Positions 59,255 to 64,000 of a stretch of DNA of 64,000 nucleotides are shown in pieces. The stretch comes from Halobacteriovoraceae bacterium. GTDB lineage: Bacteria > Bdellovibrionota > Bacteriovoracia > Bacteriovoracales > Bacteriovoracaceae. The notes under the pieces are model-generated. The model had not been told where the DNA came from. It was given only the letters and a program-made list of their open reading frames with translations, and searched no databases. A program made the translations under genes and the position numbers. Every line of letters begins with the position of its first letter. Position 1 is the stretch's first letter. The DNA lies in contig PAVS01000020.1 in assembly GCA_002713145.1 (NCBI GenBank), positions 1 to 64,000 of the forward strand, in the 5' to 3' direction.

Positions 59255-59920
59255 ATGCTGTCTATGCCAAAATATCTGACTGCTTCTATTGGCAAGAAGC
59301 AAATTATGGCCCTGACTGGTTTTGGTCTAGTTGGCTTCACCCTTGCCCACCTTTTGGGGAACTTTTTAATGTTTTTAGGCCCTGATGCATTTAATATGTA
59401 CGGTCACAAACTCACGAGTAACCCGCTTATTTATGTCGCAGAAGCTGGACTTCTCGGTATGTTTTTAGCCCATATTTTCTTGGCCGCATTTCTCACATTG
59501 GAAAATAAAAGTGCCCGGCCTGTAAAATATGAAATGAAAGTGAGAACAGGTCGCGGTGAAACTTTTGCCTCAGCGACTATGCCTTACACAGGTATGATTC
59601 TGCTCGTTTTTGTGATCCTCCATTTAATTAATTTTAAATATGGAGCTCATTACGAAACCACAGTCGATGATATCGTGATGCGAGATCTTTATAAACTCGT
59701 GGTCGAGTACTTTGCGAATATCTATTATGTTGTGTGGTATGTGATAGCTATGATTGCCCTGGGAATACATACATCACACGGGGTGCATTCTATGTTTCAG
59801 AGTCTTGGATTTAATCATCCAAAATATACACCACATCTTAAAACAATCGCACTTTTATACGGGTTGTTTGTAGCAGTTGGTTTTTCCAGTCTTGCTATTT
59901 TTTGTTACTTTCAAAATTAA
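59255..59920 (+). CDS. sdhC: Succinate dehydrogenase cytochrome b558 subunit
   Basis: The 221-residue protein has five transmembrane helices with well-placed histidines (LAHLLGNFL, FLAHIFLAAF, VILHLINFKYGAHY, GIHTSHGVHSMF). This is the single-subunit diheme cytochrome of type B succinate:quinone reductases (Bacillus/Wolinella form); no sdhD is present. It anchors SdhA/SdhB to the membrane and passes electrons to quinone. First gene of sdhCAB. Confidence 0.9.
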   Translation: MLSMPKYLTASIGKKQIMALTGFGLVGFTLAHLLGNFLMFLGPDAFNMYGHKLTSNPLIYVAEAGLLGMFLAHIFLAAFLTLENKSARPVKYEMKVRTGRGETFASATMPYTGMILLVFVILHLINFKYGAHYETTVDDIVMRDLYKLVVEYFANIYYVVWYVIAMIALGIHTSHGVHSMFQSLGFNHPKYTPHLKTIALLYGLFVAVGFSSLAIFCYFQN

Positions 59921-59934
59921 TTTAGGAGAAATAT

Positions 59935-61854
59935 ATGGCCTTTAATTTAGATGCAAGAATTCCTGAAGGACCAATTCAAGAGAAATGGGAGCAGCATAAG
60001 TTTAAGTGTAAACTTGTAAACCCTGCTAACAAAAGAAAGTTTAGCGTCATCGTTGTTGGAACTGGACTTGCTGGAGGATCAGCAGCCGCTTCTCTAGCCG
60101 AGATGGGATATAATGTTAAATCATTTTGTTTCCAAGATTCACCTAGACGTGCTCACTCAATTGCGGCTCAAGGTGGGATCAACGCTGCTAAAAACTATCC
60201 CAACGATGGAGATAGTGTTTGGCGACTTTTTTATGATACGGTCAAAGGTGGAGATTATAGAGCGCGTGAAGCAAATGTTTATAGGCTCGCCCAAGTATCA
60301 AATAATATTATTGATCAATGTGTAGCTCAAGGTGTTCCTTTTGCTCGTGAGTATGGTGGATATTTGGCCAACCGTTCTTTCGGGGGAGCACAGGTTTCTA
60401 GAACGTTTTATGCCAGAGGGCAAACGGGTCAACAACTTCTTCTCGGTGCTTATTCAGCTATGATGAAAGAAGTGGCGAAGGGTAAAATTCAAATGTACAC
60501 CCGTCGCGATATACTTGATATCGTTATCATTGATGGCAAAGCTCGAGGTGTTATAGCTCGTGACCTTGTCACCGGAGATATTGAAAGACATGTAGCCGAT
60601 GCTGTGGTTTTGGCCACTGGTGGTTATGGTAATGTTTATTTTCTTTCTACCAATGCTATGGGAAGTAATGTTTCAGCTGCTTGGCGTGCTTATAAAAAAG
60701 GTGCTGGTTTTGCCAACCCTTGTTTTACACAAATTCACCCTACGTGTATTCCTGTTTCAGGAGATCACCAATCAAAATTAACTCTTATGAGTGAGTCACT
60801 TCGAAATGATGGTCGCGTTTGGGTACCAAAAGATAAAGATGATAAACGTCACCCGAACGATATACCGGATGAAGATCGGGATTATTATCTAGAGAGAATC
60901 TACCCTTCTTTTGGAAACTTAGTTCCCAGAGACGTAGCTTCTAGAAATGCTAAGAATCAAGCCGATGCGGGAAGAGGCGTTGGTGAATCAGGTCTAGCTG
61001 TCTACCTTGATTTTAGAGATGCGATTAAGCGCGATGGGCATGATGTGATTGCGGCTAAATATGGCAACCTTTTTGAGATGTACCAGCGTATTACTGATGA
61101 GTCTCCTTATGAACAACCCATGAGAATTTATCCAGCTGTTCACTACACTATGGGTGGGCTTTGGGTTGATTATAATCTTCAAACAACAGTTCCTGGACTT
61201 CATGCTATTGGGGAAGCTAACTTTTCTGAGCACGGAGCCAACAGGCTTGGAGCCTCAGCACTTATGCAAGGCCTTGCGGATGGGTACTTTATTCTTCCTT
61301 ACACACTAGGTAACTATCTTGGTTCTACAGAATTAAGTAAGGTGGATATTTCTCACCCTGAATTCCAGAAATCAGAAGACGCTGTTAAAGCGAAATTAAA
61401 TAAACTACTTGAGATTAATGGAACAAAATCTACTGATGAGTTTCACCGTGAACTTGGTCTTATCATGTGGGAACACGTAGGAATGAGTCGAAATGAAGCT
61501 GGCTTAAAAGCTGGGATTGAAAAAATTCAAAAGCTTCGCAGTGAGTTTTGGCAAGATCTTAAAGTTACAGGATCTGAAATTGGAATCAATAGAGAGTTAG
61601 AAAAAGCTGCTCGTGTGGCAGACTTTATTGAACTAGGTGAACTGATGGCACGAGATGCTCTTGAGCGTCCTGAGTCATGTGGAGGTCACTTTAGAGAAGA
61701 GTCACAAACGGAAGAAGGTGAAGCAAAACGTGATGATGAAAATTACGCCCACTCTGCAGTTTGGGAATATAAGGGTGATGATCAAGTTCCTGAGCGTCAC
61801 CGGGAAGAGCTTTCGTTTGAATATGTACCTTTAACTCAAAGAAGTTATAAATAA
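59935..61854 (+). CDS. sdhA: Succinate dehydrogenase/fumarate reductase flavoprotein subunit
   Basis: The 639-residue subunit oxidises succinate to fumarate at a covalently bound FAD. Visible are the [11 protein letters not shown] nucleotide fold, [16 protein letters not shown] with the His that carries [15 protein letters not shown], and [27 protein letters not shown]. Full length for type B enzymes. Good GGAG ribosome binding site before ATG 59935. Confidence 0.95.
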   Translation: MAFNLDARIPEGPIQEKWEQHKFKCKLVNPANKRKFSVIVVGTGLAGGSAAASLAEMGYNVKSFCFQDSPRRAHSIAAQGGINAAKNYPNDGDSVWRLFYDTVKGGDYRAREANVYRLAQVSNNIIDQCVAQGVPFAREYGGYLANRSFGGAQVSRTFYARGQTGQQLLLGAYSAMMKEVAKGKIQMYTRRDILDIVIIDGKARGVIARDLVTGDIERHVADAVVLATGGYGNVYFLSTNAMGSNVSAAWRAYKKGAGFANPCFTQIHPTCIPVSGDHQSKLTLMSESLRNDGRVWVPKDKDDKRHPNDIPDEDRDYYLERIYPSFGNLVPRDVASRNAKNQADAGRGVGESGLAVYLDFRDAIKRDGHDVIAAKYGNLFEMYQRITDESPYEQPMRIYPAVHYTMGGLWVDYNLQTTVPGLHAIGEANFSEHGANRLGASALMQGLADGYFILPYTLGNYLGSTELSKVDISHPEFQKSEDAVKAKLNKLLEINGTKSTDEFHRELGLIMWEHVGMSRNEAGLKAGIEKIQKLRSEFWQDLKVTGSEIGINRELEKAARVADFIELGELMARDALERPESCGGHFREESQTEEGEAKRDDENYAHSAVWEYKGDDQVPERHREELSFEYVPLTQRSYK

Positions 61855-61861
61855 GGAGTCG

Positions 61862-62635
61862 ATGATGAGTGGAAATAAAACAATGACAATTCACTTAAAA
61901 GTCTGGAGACAAAAAAGCAAGAAAGACTCCGGTCACTTCGCTGAGTATACTTTAAACGAAGTCTCTCCAGATATGAGTTTTTTAGAAATGCTAGATGTTC
62001 TCAATGTACAACTGGTACGAGATGGTGGTGATCCCGTCGCTTTTGATCATGATTGCCGAGAAGGTATCTGTGGGATGTGCTCACTTATGATCAATGGCCA
62101 GGCCCATGGACCAGAAAAACTCACCACAACTTGTCAGTTGCATATGAGAAGTTTTGAAGATCAAGATACGATTGTTATTGAACCTTTTAGAGCTGGTGCT
62201 TTTCCTGTTCTCAAAGACCTTATGACTGACAGATCTTCATTTGATAAAGTTATTCAAGCAGGTGGTTACGTTTCAGTTAATACAGGAAACGCTCAAGACG
62301 CGAATAATATTCCTGTCCCCAAAGAAAATGCTGACCTTGCGATGGACGCAGCAGCTTGTATTGGTTGTGGAGCTTGTGTCGCGAGCTGTCCTAACGCCAG
62401 TGCCATGCTTTTTGCCAGTGCTAAAATCTCTCAATTGGCGCTTCTTCCCCAAGGGAAAGTTGAAGCCAGCAAAAGAGCCTCAAGCATGGTAGAAGCTATG
62501 GATGAAGCAGGTTTTGGAAATTGCTCCAATCATGCTGAATGTGAAGCTTCTTGTCCAAAAGGAATTAACCTCTCTAATATCGCTCGTATGAACAGAGAGT
62601 TTTTTAAAGCTAAGATTTTTTCAAGAAACGATTAA
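61862..62635 (+). CDS. sdhB: Succinate dehydrogenase iron-sulphur subunit
   Basis: The 257-residue protein carries three clusters: 2Fe-2S (CREGICGMC...TTCQLH), 4Fe-4S ([12 protein letters not shown]) and 3Fe-4S ([15 protein letters not shown]). It transfers electrons from SdhA to SdhC. It begins 7 bp after sdhA (ATGATG behind AAGGAG) and is followed by a strong terminator. Confidence 0.95.
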   Translation: MMSGNKTMTIHLKVWRQKSKKDSGHFAEYTLNEVSPDMSFLEMLDVLNVQLVRDGGDPVAFDHDCREGICGMCSLMINGQAHGPEKLTTTCQLHMRSFEDQDTIVIEPFRAGAFPVLKDLMTDRSSFDKVIQAGGYVSVNTGNAQDANNIPVPKENADLAMDAAACIGCGACVASCPNASAMLFASAKISQLALLPQGKVEASKRASSMVEAMDEAGFGNCSNHAECEASCPKGINLSNIARMNREFFKAKIFSRND

Positions 62636-62648
62636 TAAACTTGTTAGG

Positions 62649-62673
62649 GGCCATCTTTAGGATGGCCTTTTTT
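62649..62673 (+). terminator. Terminator of the sdhCAB operon
   Basis: GGCCATC, TTTAG and GATGGCC form a perfect 7-bp stem followed by six T residues. The next gene's ATG is only 3 nt beyond. Confidence 0.85.
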
Positions 62674-62675
62674 AT

Positions 62676-63800
62676 ATGAATCTTATCCATCAGCTCTCTG
62701 AGCAAATTCAAAAAAATATTATTACCACCCGTGATGGTAAATTTCTCCAAGCTGGAGACCATCAATTCCAAAGTTTTTGGACGAGAGATTTTTGTTGGGC
62801 AAGTTTTGGTCTTGTGGCGATCAAAGAATATGAAGTCGTTAAAAACCATCTCCAACATTTATTGGATCGTATGAATACACAAGGCCTTATCCCTCGAATC
62901 TTAGAAACAGGTCGCTCAGATAGAACCGTTGTATTGAATACGGTTTTTCGCTTCCTTCCGAGAAGGTATCTTATCTCAAAGCATAATAGGAAAATTAAAG
63001 CAGAACACTACGGAGAGCATGGAACTCTTTCCATTGATTCGAATGCTTTAGTGATTCTAGCTTTTATAAATTACGTGGAAGCATCAGGTGATCACAAATT
63101 CTTAGAAGATAATAAAGACAAACTTCTTCAATGTTTTAAATTCTATAAAAATCGCTTAGATAATGGACTTGTCTTCCAAAAAGAGTTTGAAGATTGGCAA
63201 GATAGTGCCAAACGTGCAGGCAAAACTTTTTATACTAACCTGCTCTATTTTCAAGCCTGTAAGAAGCTCTCTGAGCATGGAGTTATAGCTGCAAAGCTAG
63301 CTGAAATAAAAAGTAAAATTCATCGTACCTTTTTTACCAATGGACTCTACAGAAGCGTAGAACATTTAGATATTATGAGTACCGAAGCTAATTATCTCGC
63401 TATCATCTGGGATTTTCTCCCTGCTGACCAAGGGGCTAAAGTTTATAAGAAACTGGCTGCCCAAAAATTTCATAGCAAAGAATTTCCCCTTTGCTCTGTT
63501 CCCACATACCCATCCCATGAAATCTCCTGGACAACAAAAATTGTTGGTCTGAGTCGTTATCACGATCACATGCTGTGGTCTTGGATATTGGGCCTTAAAC
63601 TACTCGCAGCTAAAAAACTGAACCTTAGCTCGGAAACTCAGGCCCTTGAGAACTTACTGATTGAGCTCATCTCTGAAAACGAATTTTTATTTGAAATCTA
63701 CCGAGTAAATGACCTCACCCCTTTCAAAAATCCACTTTATTACTCAGAGCATCCATTCAGTTGGGGGCTAGGCATTAATCTTTGGGCGCTGAAGAGTTAA
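62676..63800 (+). CDS. Six-hairpin glycosidase-like protein
   Basis: The 374-residue protein is cytoplasmic (no signal peptide) and shows the alpha/alpha-barrel glycosidase pattern: FWTRDFCWASFGLVAIKEYEVVKNHLQHLL, NTQGLIPRIL, SIDSNALVILAFINYVE, and EDWQDSAKRAGKTFYTNLLYFQA, resembling glycogen-debranching/GH15-type proteins. The substrate is unknown. The ATG directly follows the sdh terminator with no Shine-Dalgarno sequence, so expression may be by read-through or leaderless. Confidence 0.65.
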   Translation: MNLIHQLSEQIQKNIITTRDGKFLQAGDHQFQSFWTRDFCWASFGLVAIKEYEVVKNHLQHLLDRMNTQGLIPRILETGRSDRTVVLNTVFRFLPRRYLISKHNRKIKAEHYGEHGTLSIDSNALVILAFINYVEASGDHKFLEDNKDKLLQCFKFYKNRLDNGLVFQKEFEDWQDSAKRAGKTFYTNLLYFQACKKLSEHGVIAAKLAEIKSKIHRTFFTNGLYRSVEHLDIMSTEANYLAIIWDFLPADQGAKVYKKLAAQKFHSKEFPLCSVPTYPSHEISWTTKIVGLSRYHDHMLWSWILGLKLLAAKKLNLSSETQALENLLIELISENEFLFEIYRVNDLTPFKNPLYYSEHPFSWGLGINLWALKS

Positions 63801-63810
63801 GCGCCCTTTC
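63784..63810 (+). terminator. Terminator overlapping the glycosidase-like stop
   Basis: GGGCGCT and AGCGCCC form a perfect 7-bp stem with a 9-nt loop, followed by TTTC. The stop codon TAA lies within the hairpin. Confidence 0.65.
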
Positions 63811-63914
63811 ATTACCCAATAAGAGCTTTTTTTGATATGTTTGGCTTTAATAAGGGATAGTAAAGCTAGGGTTAATTATATGGCCGAAACGAGAGCAGAA
63901 GAACAGAACTATAT

Positions 63915-64000
63915 ATGAAAATTTTTTCAGAAAATTTCTTTATACACGCTCAAAAATGTGAAGGGTTTCTCAAAGAGATACTACAAACTGAATGTGGATT
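63915..64000 (+). CDS. 5' end of a gene cut by the window edge
   Basis: ATG 63915 opens MKIFSENFFIHAQKCEGFLKEILQTECG and remains open to the window end. The start resembles THUMP-domain RNA methyltransferases ('FF....G.e..L..El'), but 28 residues are too few to assign a function. Confidence 0.4.
   Translation, partial: MKIFSENFFIHAQKCEGFLKEILQTECG

Overview
The window comes from a low-GC (roughly one-third G+C by eye) Gram-negative bacterium. Many gene products carry signal peptides or lipoboxes. There is a type B sdhCAB operon, an outer-membrane barrel-like protein, and a regulator that resembles the TIGR02147/DUF4423 group that is common in Bdellovibrio-like bacteria. My best guess is a Bdellovibrionota/Bacteriovoracales relative (for example a Halobacteriovorax-type organism). 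This is inference; no rRNA gene is present to settle it.

The left two-thirds (about 1-41360) is accessory DNA stacked against the 3' end of the tmRNA gene ssrA (41358-41721, minus strand). The 12-bp end of ssrA recurs as a direct repeat at 7320 and 13492. Each of these copies is followed by the same 137-bp element end, so I read the region as tandem islands. (i) Left part, 1-7319: the tail of a transposase, a two-gene cluster with a PD-(D/E)XK-like nuclease (181-2190), and a small element with an excisionase-like gene, a replication-type HTH protein, a RecA-fold ATPase and a tyrosine integrase (3161-5921), plus membrane/exported cargo. (ii) 7332-13491: a copper-resistance cassette (cueR, copA, copZ, a secreted His-rich protein and a 2Fe-2S flavoreductase) with four CueR-type promoters and no integrase. 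(iii) 13504-41357: an integrative conjugative element (ICE). It carries a minus-strand cluster at its left end (ATPase, polynucleotide-phosphatase-like HAD protein, two HEPN proteins, M41-type peptidase, membrane protein). This is followed by integrase/excisionase/SSB, a relaxase-like gene with a nested inverted repeat (candidate oriT), a complete-looking F-like type IV secretion system, a divergent regulator, a P63C protein, and a TdeIII-type restriction-modification system with an EVE-like protein and an extra nuclease-like gene. A second integrase and an XRE regulator lie at the ssrA junction.

The right third (41360-64000) looks like stable chromosome: ssrA; an OsmC-family protein; secreted/outer-membrane proteins; a metallo-beta-lactamase-fold hydrolase; a tandem duplication of a large diheme cytochrome-like protein plus a small exported partner; a DUF945-like protein; a trypsin-like protease; a thioesterase; two convergent HD-GYP-like proteins with opposite motif losses; the sdhCAB operon; and a six-hairpin glycosidase-like gene.

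The items most worth following up are the ATPase/HAD-phosphatase/HEPN cluster (13806-20337), the stacked ssrA att sites, the four-promoter CueR regulon, and the nested inverted repeat at 22630-22761.
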